Assembly (NCBI GenBank): GCA_003223215.1
Contig: QHYH01000100.1
Coordinates: forward strand, 82,387 to 146,386
Length of the DNA: 64,000 bases
Direction: 5' to 3'
Source of the DNA: Acidobacteriota bacterium
GTDB lineage: Bacteria; Acidobacteriota; Terriglobia; Acidiferrales; UBA7541
Shown: in pieces, positions 27,220 through 35,478 of the stretch
Position numbering within the stretch: the stretch's first letter is position 1
How the letters are laid out: each line of letters begins with the position of its first letter
Made by a program: the position numbers and the translations under genes
Notes under the pieces: model-generated
The model's database searches: none
The model's input: the letters and a program-made list of their open reading frames with translations, nothing else
Told to the model about the DNA's origin: nothing

Positions 27220-30200
27220 CTAGAATTGGAGTTTCAGCGACAACTGCAACTGCCGCGCCGAGCCGAAGTCCCCTGTCGGAAAGCGTGTGGTGGTGATCCT
27301 TCCGAACGAGGAGCTTTGGGCATTCAGATTGGGGTTCCCGAAGTTGGGATGATTAAACACGTCAAAAGCTTCGGTGCGGAACTGCAGGTTCATGCGCTCG
27401 GTGAGCTTCGTGTTTTTAACTATGGACAAGTCAGTGTTGACGAATTTGGGTCCCGTCAAGACATTCCTTCCGAAATTACCGAAATGATCGCCCGCGGGCG
27501 TGGTCCCCACCGGCAGTCCAAAGGCGGCGCCCGGTGTCGCGGAACACAGGGGCTGCGTTATACCCGTCTGCGTCGCCTCGGCGCATACCACAGGATTGCT
27601 GAACCACTGTGCGGGATTCCCGGTGACGGTTACCGCCGACAGGAGGTCGGGCCGCAGTCCGCCGCCTACCCCCAAAGGAACGGTGCCGGTAAAGTTGGAG
27701 ATGCTCGAGGTCACGTTCAAAGGATTGCCGGTCTGGGCTTGGATGATCGTGCCCACCTCCCAGCCCGATGTCAGGCGGTGGCCGCGGAACGGGAGTTCGT
27801 AGAATCCGCTCACGACAACGCGATGGCGCGCGTCGTAGTCGGATAGGCCGCGGTTCCCAGCGAGATTCAAACTGTTTTGCAGGATCGTGCCTTGCGTGTT
27901 CAGTGAATTTTCATCGATGGACTTGGAATAGGTGTAAGAGGAAATGATCTGCAATCCATGTGACAGGCGGCGGTTCAATTCCACGACCAGCGCGCTGTAA
28001 TTCGAACCCGCGCCACTCGTTACCTCCGTGATGTTCCCCAGATTCGCTCCTGGCCTGATCGGGCTTGACGCCAATACGGTCGGGAATGGCCGCACGAGAG
28101 CGCCACCGACTAACTCCAACTGGTTGAGGTTTCGAGCAATCCTGAGATGCGTCCCTTTCGACCCAATGACGCCGACGATCAATCCGGTCGATGGGGTGAG
28201 TTGCTCCTCGATGTTGAAGTTGTAGGACTGAATGTAAGGATTCTTGAAGTTTGGATCGATGGTTGTGGGAGCGAGGCCGCTCGCGCCAGCGACAGAGGCG
28301 GCGTTCGTGAGCATGACCGGCTGAGTTGCCGTGGGTGTGGCCGCGAGGGGCGCACTGAACGGCGGATTGCTGTTCAGGCCCGTGACGATGCCGGTGACGG
28401 GCTGGTCGGTCAAGATGGCATATCCTGCGCGAAGAACTGTTTTTTGGTTTTTGAAGGGACTCCACACGATGCCCGCCCGGGGCTGGAAATTCTTGTTGTT
28501 CGTCTGGAACGGCTGGTTGATTCCGTTCGTGCCCACTTGTACCAGGGAAACGGTGGCGGGGTCGAAAACGGTGAAGCGATTGGCAGCTTCCGTGGGGGTC
28601 GAATACCAACTATAGCGGAAGCCAAGCTGCAAGGTGAGGTTGGGCATCCATTTGAAGCTGTCTTCGGCAAAGCCATCGTAGGCCGGAGAGAGAATGCGGT
28701 TGGCTGGCGTTCCCGCAAAGCTGAAGCTTGATGCCGTGTCGCTCAGGAAGTTGGCCACGCTCGAGAATCGAAAGATGGTGGGATCGAGCGCGAAGTTATT
28801 GTTGTAAACGCGGCGGACTTCGCCACCCAAGGCAAAGTTATGGCGCCCCTTCAGCCAGCTCAACGTGTCGTTCGCGATGCCGCTCGTGTCGCCACGCCCC
28901 TGGGGAAAGACGGCCGGGCCGCCGAAGTTGAGAGCGCCTCCTTGAATGTCAATCTGCGCGAGCCCAATCGCAGCGTTGATTCCGCTGTTGACGCTAAAAT
29001 TGGCGGAATTCAGCCTCTGGTTTGGGTTGAAAACAATGTGGATCCGGTTGTAGCCCACGCGCAGCGAGTTGGTCACCGATGGCCCGAAGACGTGATCCTC
29101 GGCTATCGTTCCGATCTGACGGCGGGACGATCGTGTGTCACCCCATCCGGGGAGGGTATTGCCCTGCAGCGTGGGCTCCTGCCTCAAGTCCTGTTGGATA
29201 GCGACATATCCGTGCAGGCGGTCTTTGCCAGTCAGCTCCACGTCGATGTCGCCAGTCCCCTGGTCGATGTTGACTGGTGCGAGGGCAGAGCCGACGAGGA
29301 AAGGAAGCCCGTTTTCGGTGGCGTTCGATGCGGGGATCAGTGCTGCGAGCGCCTTGACAGCAGGATCCGTGCTCGCTTGTGCTGTAGCCTGATCTGTTGG
29401 AGAAAGGACCAGGCTGTTGATGGTTACCCCCTGGCGCTGCCGCAATGCTTCATAGCTGGCAAAGAAATGCGCGCGATTCCTGCGAATCGGTCCGCCGGCG
29501 GCCGCCCCAAAATTGTTCCGTTTGAATGGCGCCTGGGTCACGCTGGTGGGGTTGAAAAAGTTCCTGGCGTCCATCGCGCTATTGCGGAGGAAATCAAAAA
29601 ACTCACCGTGGAATTCGTTGGTGCCCGAGCGCGTGGCGATGTTGACGATGGCTCCGGAGTTTCGGCCGTATTCAGCGCTGTACGTGGAGTTGTCGACTTT
29701 GAACTCGGCTACCGTGTTGATGGACGGTTGGAAGGTGATTTGATTCTGAACCATATCACTGAGGTTGATGCCGTTCACCAAGAAGTTGACGGTGTCTTCC
29801 CGCTGTCCTGCGGTGTTGAAAGCGAATGACCCCTGGCCGCGCAGGGGAGCCGTCAAGAACCCGTTTTGCGGAGGAGTTACCGTCCCCGGGGTAAGCAGGC
29901 TCAGGTCCACGAAGTGGCGCCCGTTGAGCGGGATTTCTTGTGTCGTTTTCTGGTCGATGACCTGACCCATGGCAATGGTGCTGGCATCGATCACGGGTGT
30001 GTCCACTTCGATGCTGATCTCTTGGCTGACTTGGCCAATCTGTAATTGGACGTTTTGCGTAACCGTCGTGGCTGCGTTTAGCGTGATATTGTGCACCACG
30101 GAGGTCTCAAAACCGGTTGCGGCGACGCTAATCTGGTAAGGCCCAATGGGGAGCGCGGGAACCAGATAACTGCCCACGTTATCGGACTCCGTGTTCCACT

Positions 30201-30396
30201 CGGCGCCCGTGACTTGATTCTTTGCCACTACCTTGGCATGCGGGATGGCCGCACCAAGGGCATCTGTAACGGTGCCTTTGAGGACGGCGGTGGACTGTCC
30301 GAGCGCGAGATTTCCCAGAGCAAGCGAGAACAGCACGCAGCAGAAAAAGCAGATGTGAAGGGTGCGGAGAGACGACTTGTCCTGAACAACTTCCAT
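27220..30396 (-). CDS. Oar-like TonB-dependent receptor with N-terminal carboxypeptidase-regulatory domain
   Basis: 1058 residues. A signal peptide (ICFFCCVLFSLALGNLALGQ) is followed by a carboxypeptidase-regulatory-like beta sandwich (STAVLKGTVTDALGAAIPHAKVVAKN, about 35-120), a plug domain (about 125-240; IPLNGRHFVDLSLLTPG, NSTYSAEYGRNSGAIVNIATRSGTN) and an outer-membrane barrel ending in the typical terminal Phe (LQLSLKLQF). The family takes up large substrates across the outer membrane in Acidobacteriota; the ligand is unknown. The start has AGGAGG 8 bases upstream. No SusD-like partner or degradative enzyme lies next to it, so the context does not indicate a substrate. Confidence 0.93.
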   Translation of the reverse strand: MEVVQDKSSLRTLHICFFCCVLFSLALGNLALGQSTAVLKGTVTDALGAAIPHAKVVAKNQVTGAEWNTESDNVGSYLVPALPIGPYQISVAATGFETSVVHNITLNAATTVTQNVQLQIGQVSQEISIEVDTPVIDASTIAMGQVIDQKTTQEIPLNGRHFVDLSLLTPGTVTPPQNGFLTAPLRGQGSFAFNTAGQREDTVNFLVNGINLSDMVQNQITFQPSINTVAEFKVDNSTYSAEYGRNSGAIVNIATRSGTNEFHGEFFDFLRNSAMDARNFFNPTSVTQAPFKRNNFGAAAGGPIRRNRAHFFASYEALRQRQGVTINSLVLSPTDQATAQASTDPAVKALAALIPASNATENGLPFLVGSALAPVNIDQGTGDIDVELTGKDRLHGYVAIQQDLRQEPTLQGNTLPGWGDTRSSRRQIGTIAEDHVFGPSVTNSLRVGYNRIHIVFNPNQRLNSANFSVNSGINAAIGLAQIDIQGGALNFGGPAVFPQGRGDTSGIANDTLSWLKGRHNFALGGEVRRVYNNNFALDPTIFRFSSVANFLSDTASSFSFAGTPANRILSPAYDGFAEDSFKWMPNLTLQLGFRYSWYSTPTEAANRFTVFDPATVSLVQVGTNGINQPFQTNNKNFQPRAGIVWSPFKNQKTVLRAGYAILTDQPVTGIVTGLNSNPPFSAPLAATPTATQPVMLTNAASVAGASGLAPTTIDPNFKNPYIQSYNFNIEEQLTPSTGLIVGVIGSKGTHLRIARNLNQLELVGGALVRPFPTVLASSPIRPGANLGNITEVTSGAGSNYSALVVELNRRLSHGLQIISSYTYSKSIDENSLNTQGTILQNSLNLAGNRGLSDYDARHRVVVSGFYELPFRGHRLTSGWEVGTIIQAQTGNPLNVTSSISNFTGTVPLGVGGGLRPDLLSAVTVTGNPAQWFSNPVVCAEATQTGITQPLCSATPGAAFGLPVGTTPAGDHFGNFGRNVLTGPKFVNTDLSIVKNTKLTERMNLQFRTEAFDVFNHPNFGNPNLNAQSSSFGRITTTRFPTGDFGSARQLQLSLKLQF

Positions 30397-30774
30397 GATG
30401 CTTTCCTCCTAAAGTTTAAGAAGCAAAATAACCCGATGAAAGTGAGCAACTTTCCACCGGTTCCGCGGTGTTGGCTAGGAGAAAAGCGCCTCGGAACGGC
30501 ATGAAACAAAATTAATGAAGGACGTGCCCCCTTGCAAATACTAGTTACCCTGAGAGCGCTGTCAATAGTACGAATGCACGTCGTGACACGAATCAGTTAA
30601 CTCGTGACCGCGTCATGAAGGTTGTTCTCAACGCACTTTGGGCATCCTGCGAGACGCTTTCGAGATGGGCGGGCACATCCTGATGCGAATCAACTTTCCT
30701 TGCAACTTGCTTCATTTCCGCTATAGACAGGGAGTCGAGTCCTGTGATTGAATCACCGGCACTAGGAATGAACT
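30397..30774. other. Divergent intergenic region with a short palindrome
   Basis: It separates the receptor gene from the receiver-like gene and must hold both promoters. TCGTGACACGA (30581-30591) is a perfect 11-base palindrome, and a related CTCGTGACC follows at about 30600-30608, so an operator is possible. I see no gene. Confidence 0.4.
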
Positions 30775-31290
30775 ATGTTGTCCCCGTTCCACATATTCAA
30801 GGTGCAAAGCGACGGCAGCCTTCGCTGGATAGAAGGGGCGGTAAATGTGGAACGTGCGAAAGCGCGTCTGAAAGTGCTCGCGGCATCCTCACGCGGTGAA
30901 TATGTCATCAGCGACTTGACAGGCAAGAAGATTTCCATCAAGTCGCTGCCCAAGCTGACGATATTTCAGATCGGTTATAACGAAAAGGAGCTGCATGCGA
31001 GGGCCGAGCTGTTCCGGCATTGCGGCCACGAGGTCATATCCGCCGCTGACAACGAAGCTGCAAAGCGTGTGCTGACCTCGATCCAGAGCGTCGATGTATT
31101 TGTCGTTGGCCACATGGCGCCCGAGCAAACAAGAAAAGAAATGGTTGATTGGTTGAAGATGAATTTTTCAAGGGTCAAGATTGTTGCGCTGATTCCGTCC
31201 GCCAATCGTCAGGTGCCGCGTGCCGATTACAATATCGTTCTGAATGATTGGGACGAGTGGCTGTCAGCTTTCGCCGCCTCTGGGAGTTGA
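30775..31290 (+). CDS. Receiver-domain-like protein
   Basis: 171 residues. The first 55 form a small separate module (FHIFKVQSDGSLRWIEGAVNVERAKARLKVLAASSRGEYVISD). The rest resembles a response-regulator receiver fold: LTIFQIGYNEKELHARAELFRHCGHEVISAADNEAAKRVL, then VDVFVVGHMAPEQTRKEMVDWLK. The usual phospho-acceptor Asp at the end of the third strand is replaced (FVVGH), so it is probably a pseudo-receiver that is not phosphorylated. Similar two-part proteins are common in Acidobacteriota. No output domain is present. The start at 30775 lacks a strong ribosome binding site. Confidence 0.65.
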   Translation: MLSPFHIFKVQSDGSLRWIEGAVNVERAKARLKVLAASSRGEYVISDLTGKKISIKSLPKLTIFQIGYNEKELHARAELFRHCGHEVISAADNEAAKRVLTSIQSVDVFVVGHMAPEQTRKEMVDWLKMNFSRVKIVALIPSANRQVPRADYNIVLNDWDEWLSAFAASGS

Positions 31291-31733
31291 GCCGCCGCCA
31301 GAAAATTCTCGGTGGTCAAGGAGCTTTCCAAACCGCTTACCCGCACTTCTCGATAGAACAAGTCGTACATCCACAGCGTTAGCCAGATACGAGCTGCATT
31401 CTTCTCGCAGGGAAGGCCACAAAGGACGACCTAATAGCTCTGCTAATCAAGTGCGTATCTGTGGAATCAGCGACTGGATTGAATTACAAGTCGCCGACGC
31501 GCCACGAGCCCAGCACCCGGGAAGGTTGATGACAAAATCCGTGGCTAATTGCAATCTGTTCCCGGCGCGCCTAGGCACTGCTATTGCACCTCCATTGCAC
31601 TCGAATTCAATGTTCTCTGGCACATCATCTGCAGCAGCCGACGAAAAACGTGCAAACGCTGGCAATGCGTTGTTCACTCCGATCACCAACCCAGCCCTCC
31701 CCGGCGGTCTCTAACAAGTATAGTCCTCTGTGG
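31291..31733. other. Intergenic region, nothing recognised
   Basis: Open frames of up to about 150 codons exist but are Ser/Pro/Arg-rich, have no ribosome binding site and match nothing I know. Confidence 0.45.
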
Positions 31734-32552
31734 TTAGCGAAATCGCTGCTCCTGGTCACCTGCGTCTCTTGTCGCGTCTCGAATAGGATTTGCAGGATTT
31801 ATCACGTCTTGCTGATGATCGACAGTGAAGACCTTTCGCCCATAGAGCTTCAATTCCACGAACGTCTCGTCCCTGAAGGGCAGCCAAAAACCGTCAATTC
31901 TTTGATATTCCCGGACAAACTCCGCTCGATTTATCCAGAAGGACGGTTTCTTGGCGGGCTGGCCCGCGATTTTCACGATGGCGAAGTCGACCGCATCAAT
32001 CCATATTTTGCCCTCGAATAGATATTTATCTTTGCGTTTCGGCGTGGCGGTGAGAACGAAGCAACGGTACGGCCCGACGTCCTCCTCGCCGACCAGCGCG
32101 AATGCGTAGTTAGCCTCAGAGATCGCGCTGTTGTGATGCTCCCTGCCGGAAGATGTTTCGCCCTCGCTCTGAATCAGGCGGTCGAACACCAAGTGGCGCA
32201 CAATCCCTGATCCTCTTTCGAAGGTCTTGTTGAACGTCTTCTTGTCGGGTGCCTCGTAATCCACGCGTACCACTGTCTGCGCTGCCAATTTCCCTTGAAG
32301 GTTCCTGATCTCGTAAGTCCGCACGGCCGAATACCGCTGCAAGTGCTCGTTTCGTATGCGGTTTCGCTCCAGCAACTTTGCGATGATGTCGTCGCCCGTC
32401 AGAGCCATTAGGGCGCCGTCACTGAATCCGGCCGTTTCCTCCGGTGTTTTGCCGGCGAAGCTCTGGCTTTGCCCAGTCGATACCCCTGAGGTTGCTCCCA
32501 ACATGAAAGCGATGAGGACCCATCTCTTGCACCGCTCAACCCGGATTGTCAC
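31734..32552 (-). CDS. Exported protein resembling LolA-type lipoprotein-sorting proteins
   Basis: 272 residues with a signal peptide (RWVLIAFMLGATSGVSTGQ). The mature part starts DDIIAKLLERNRIRNEHLQRYSAVRTYEIRN and contains alternating strands such as KDKYLFEGKIWIDAVDFAIVKIAGQP, the pattern of the LolA/LppX half-barrel seen in many acidobacterial secreted proteins. The substrate is not known. The start codon is a GTG with GGAAGG 9 bases upstream. It stands alone on its strand, followed by no obvious partner. Confidence 0.65.
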   Translation of the reverse strand: MTIRVERCKRWVLIAFMLGATSGVSTGQSQSFAGKTPEETAGFSDGALMALTGDDIIAKLLERNRIRNEHLQRYSAVRTYEIRNLQGKLAAQTVVRVDYEAPDKKTFNKTFERGSGIVRHLVFDRLIQSEGETSSGREHHNSAISEANYAFALVGEEDVGPYRCFVLTATPKRKDKYLFEGKIWIDAVDFAIVKIAGQPAKKPSFWINRAEFVREYQRIDGFWLPFRDETFVELKLYGRKVFTVDHQQDVINPANPIRDATRDAGDQEQRFR

Positions 32553-32880
32553 GGCTTACAACCTTCCTTTTCTTTTCACGTTCTTTCGCCCATATTTTCG
32601 GTCTGCTGAACGGAAAGTGAAATCATCCGCGCGGTATTGAGACCCGTCACCTCACAATCACGAAGCCCATGTCCTGCATCGCTTAGATATTCAGGCACAA
32701 GAGAAAGATATACGTTTTTCTTGGACTTTCCGGCAGTCGGCTTCCCGCTCTCCGTTGTCTTTGAGGGGAAAACAGAAGACTCGCCAAATCGCTCTTTATT
32801 CTTGCATCTCCACGTGGCCACACTCCCAAGGGGGCGTGGAGCGAAGGCCTTTGGGGCGTGTCTGCCGTCGGAACCGAGCA
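32553..32880. other. Intergenic region, nothing recognised
   Basis: About 330 bases between two minus-strand genes. A 100-codon open frame on each strand lacks protein-like features. Confidence 0.4.
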
Positions 32881-33945
32881 TCACGACGGATGTGTCACCA
32901 GTTTCTGCGAGAATTCAACAACTCTCTCGATCGCGCGGACAACTAATCCAGGCTCGTCTTGCATGATCCAATGATTGCTTTTCTCCGCTGTCACATGCCT
33001 TCCAAGAGGTGCGCGCCCAGCCATCGCCGCGTGTTCTTTACTCCGGTGCTCCGGGGCGGTACGCGCGGATAGAATGACCACAGGCTTATCGCAAGCGCTA
33101 TCGAGTTCACCGATTTGGGCCGCGCTTACAGGAAGGTTTTCCAGTTGACTCGCGATCGTAAGAGCAAATTTCTCCTGAACCCAAAAAACCGAGGCCATGG
33201 CTCGCTCGTTTGCCGGCAAAGCCGCAAACCACGGACTGGAAACGGACCCGGACTCCTCGGGGGCGCCTCGACTGATGAGGCGAACGAGGTGACCCGCCAT
33301 TTGTGCCGCGCGGGTGGTCAGCAGAAAGGCAACGAAACGCAGGATGCCTAGCGGCGAGAGCAGTGCTGCGCGCCGGCACACCTTAGCGCCAATACGAGTG
33401 AGCTTGCGATCGTGTTCGGAAGGTGGATTCCACTCTGAGGGAGCAACAGGATCCACGAGGACCATACCCGCTACTTCCTCGGGGAAGCGAGCAGCGAACA
33501 AGGGCATGGTCAAACCGCCAAAGGAGTGACCTACCAGGACGTAAGGTGGGGGAATGGCCGCTTGCTGGAGCAACCTATGGAGCTCATCGACGATGCGATC
33601 CGCCGTTCGAGGCATCGGACCCAGATCGCTCCAGCCCAGTCCGGCCCGGTCGTAACTGACCACGCGGTAGGATTCTGTCAACTCGCGTTGGAGATTGCTC
33701 CAACTCAGCACAGTCGACATGAGCCCCGCTTCCAACACAATCGTAGGGCTGCCCCTTCCCGATTCGAGAAGGTGAAGTCGGTGATGATCTAGATCGACCA
33801 ATCGGCCTGGCGGCGGAAAGCGCTTGCGGTCGCGCCGTGTTCCTAATGCCTGATAGACCGCGCCCAGCAAAATGGCCGTGCACGCGCAGAAGGCAAACCA
33901 AACTACCAAATGAAACAAGGCCGTGACTCCCGTGAGCAAGCCCAT
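32881..33945 (-). CDS. Alpha/beta-hydrolase with N-terminal membrane anchor
   Basis: 354 residues. An N-terminal hydrophobic helix (LFHLVVWFAFCACTAILLGAVY) anchors or exports the protein. The hydrolase fold shows the nucleophile elbow GHSFGG, the preceding SYDRAGLGWSD, and a C-terminal catalytic His in KSNHWIM; the acid is likely the Asp in LVDPVAPSEW or in the DSACDKPVVIL strand. The substrate is unknown. It starts 6 bases after the protoporphyrinogen oxidase-like gene and is probably co-transcribed with it. Confidence 0.85.
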   Translation of the reverse strand: MGLLTGVTALFHLVVWFAFCACTAILLGAVYQALGTRRDRKRFPPPGRLVDLDHHRLHLLESGRGSPTIVLEAGLMSTVLSWSNLQRELTESYRVVSYDRAGLGWSDLGPMPRTADRIVDELHRLLQQAAIPPPYVLVGHSFGGLTMPLFAARFPEEVAGMVLVDPVAPSEWNPPSEHDRKLTRIGAKVCRRAALLSPLGILRFVAFLLTTRAAQMAGHLVRLISRGAPEESGSVSSPWFAALPANERAMASVFWVQEKFALTIASQLENLPVSAAQIGELDSACDKPVVILSARTAPEHRSKEHAAMAGRAPLGRHVTAEKSNHWIMQDEPGLVVRAIERVVEFSQKLVTHPS

Positions 33946-33951
33946 ATGTGC

Positions 33952-35418
33952 TTAGATGTCTTGACCTCGGATTTGACTATGCAAATCTTCCGCGACGCGA
34001 TACGCCACATCGACACAGTCGCCGATGGACCGGCCCCTCAGAAAGTTGCCCGCGAGATAGAGATTCGGAAGCGCGCTCAAAATGCGGTGAATCTCCTCTA
34101 CCCGCTGCGCGTGTCCCACGTTGTATTGCGGCAGCGCGTGCGGATCTCTCCAGACCAGCCGAGCCACGGGCTCGCTAGAAATGCCTAGGATATGGGTGTT
34201 TTCGGCGGCGACAGCTCGTGCACTTTCTTCGTCATTCATCGTTCCGAATGTGCCATTCGTCTCTCTTCCTGCAAAGCTGGTGAACAAAACGGTTCCTTCG
34301 GGCGTACGCTCTTTGAACAGCGACGAATTCCAAAATGTGCAAATGGTATGGAGGCCCTCGCGGCGCGGAACCATAAAACCAAATCCATCCAGCCTGTTTG
34401 CGACCTTGGACCGCTCGTAGGCCAAGGACACCACGCTGATTGGCGCGTATTCAATGGCTTTAAGGTGCGCGGCAAGTGGAGGAGCGCTCCTCTCTAGCAG
34501 TCTCGCAGCAACGTAAGCAGGAACCGCCAGAACCAAATATTGCGCGGTGATTAGCTCGCCGCCGGCCAGGGAGATTTGCCATGCGGGCTTCGATGCCCCT
34601 GCGTTTTCCCTTGAAGGCGCGACCGATGCGACCTGCACTTTGTACGAGGCCTCTGCTTTCAACTCTTCCGCGAGTCTTTCCGGAAGCGTTCCCATTCCTG
34701 ACCGGAACGAGCCCAGAGTTGGCAGTGCGTCCGTAACGTGCAAGCTGCCCTGGTTTGCATCCGCGCGGGAAGCGAAAGGCCGCGAGGAACTGGCTGATTC
34801 CATAGCGTCGCGCTTAGACCGGCGCGCACGGAGGGCTCCCCGCACAAGACTACCCTGGCGCCGCTCCCATTCGACCAGGGCGGGAAAAGCACCCTCCATC
34901 CCCATTTTGCTCGCATCACCCAAGAAGATTGTGGAAATGAAGGGGTCTACTAAATTGTCCAGGACTTGTGCGCCGAATTTTCGTTGCACGAAATCGGCTA
35001 GGCTCTCTTCCTGGTCCGGAGGATGCGAATACCCAAAAGGCTCGCTGAGAATTCGCAGCTTGGATTTGAGTCCGACCAATCGCGTGGTGAACAGGCCCAT
35101 CGGCGAGAAAGGAGCGGGATGGAGACGGCCGTGTCGGAATACGTATCGCTTGGCTTTGCGATCACCGGCTACAAATTCGTGTTCGAGACGCAAGTCGCGC
35201 ACCAACTGCCACACGGACGGCGGAAATCGAGGGCACTGCGCCCCGGTCTCGAAGAGAAAGCCGTCTCTCCGGATGGTTCTAATCAGGCCGCCCGCGCGTT
35301 CCGCGGCTTCCAGGAGCCGGGGATGGAACCCCAACTGCTTCAGGCGGTGAGCGCAAGCCAGGCCCGAGATTCCCGCGCCGATTACTACGACTTTTTCTTT
35401 GTATCCCAGGTCGAGCAA
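33952..35418 (-). CDS. hemY: Protoporphyrinogen/coproporphyrinogen oxidase-like flavoprotein
   Basis: 488 residues with an N-terminal FAD motif VVVIGAGISGLACAHRLKQLGFHPRLLEA followed by GGLIRTIRRDGFLFETGAQCPRF, the pattern of HemY-type oxidases that aromatise porphyrinogens in heme synthesis. The C-terminal FAD contact is LYLAGNFLRGRSIGDCVD. There are no other heme genes nearby. The start is a TTG with only a weak GGA upstream; no better start is visible. It is divergent from the acyl ligase fusion with 60 bases between them. Confidence 0.85.
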   Translation of the reverse strand: MLDLGYKEKVVVIGAGISGLACAHRLKQLGFHPRLLEAAERAGGLIRTIRRDGFLFETGAQCPRFPPSVWQLVRDLRLEHEFVAGDRKAKRYVFRHGRLHPAPFSPMGLFTTRLVGLKSKLRILSEPFGYSHPPDQEESLADFVQRKFGAQVLDNLVDPFISTIFLGDASKMGMEGAFPALVEWERRQGSLVRGALRARRSKRDAMESASSSRPFASRADANQGSLHVTDALPTLGSFRSGMGTLPERLAEELKAEASYKVQVASVAPSRENAGASKPAWQISLAGGELITAQYLVLAVPAYVAARLLERSAPPLAAHLKAIEYAPISVVSLAYERSKVANRLDGFGFMVPRREGLHTICTFWNSSLFKERTPEGTVLFTSFAGRETNGTFGTMNDEESARAVAAENTHILGISSEPVARLVWRDPHALPQYNVGHAQRVEEIHRILSALPNLYLAGNFLRGRSIGDCVDVAYRVAEDLHSQIRGQDI

Positions 35419-35478
35419 AGTCTATCCAACTGGATGAAGTCACGCACTTGCACGGGCCCAACTTCTTCTGTCAGATAG

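Noticed and set aside
28840..29829. A 329-codon plus-strand open frame
   Set aside because: It is antisense to the TonB-dependent receptor barrel.
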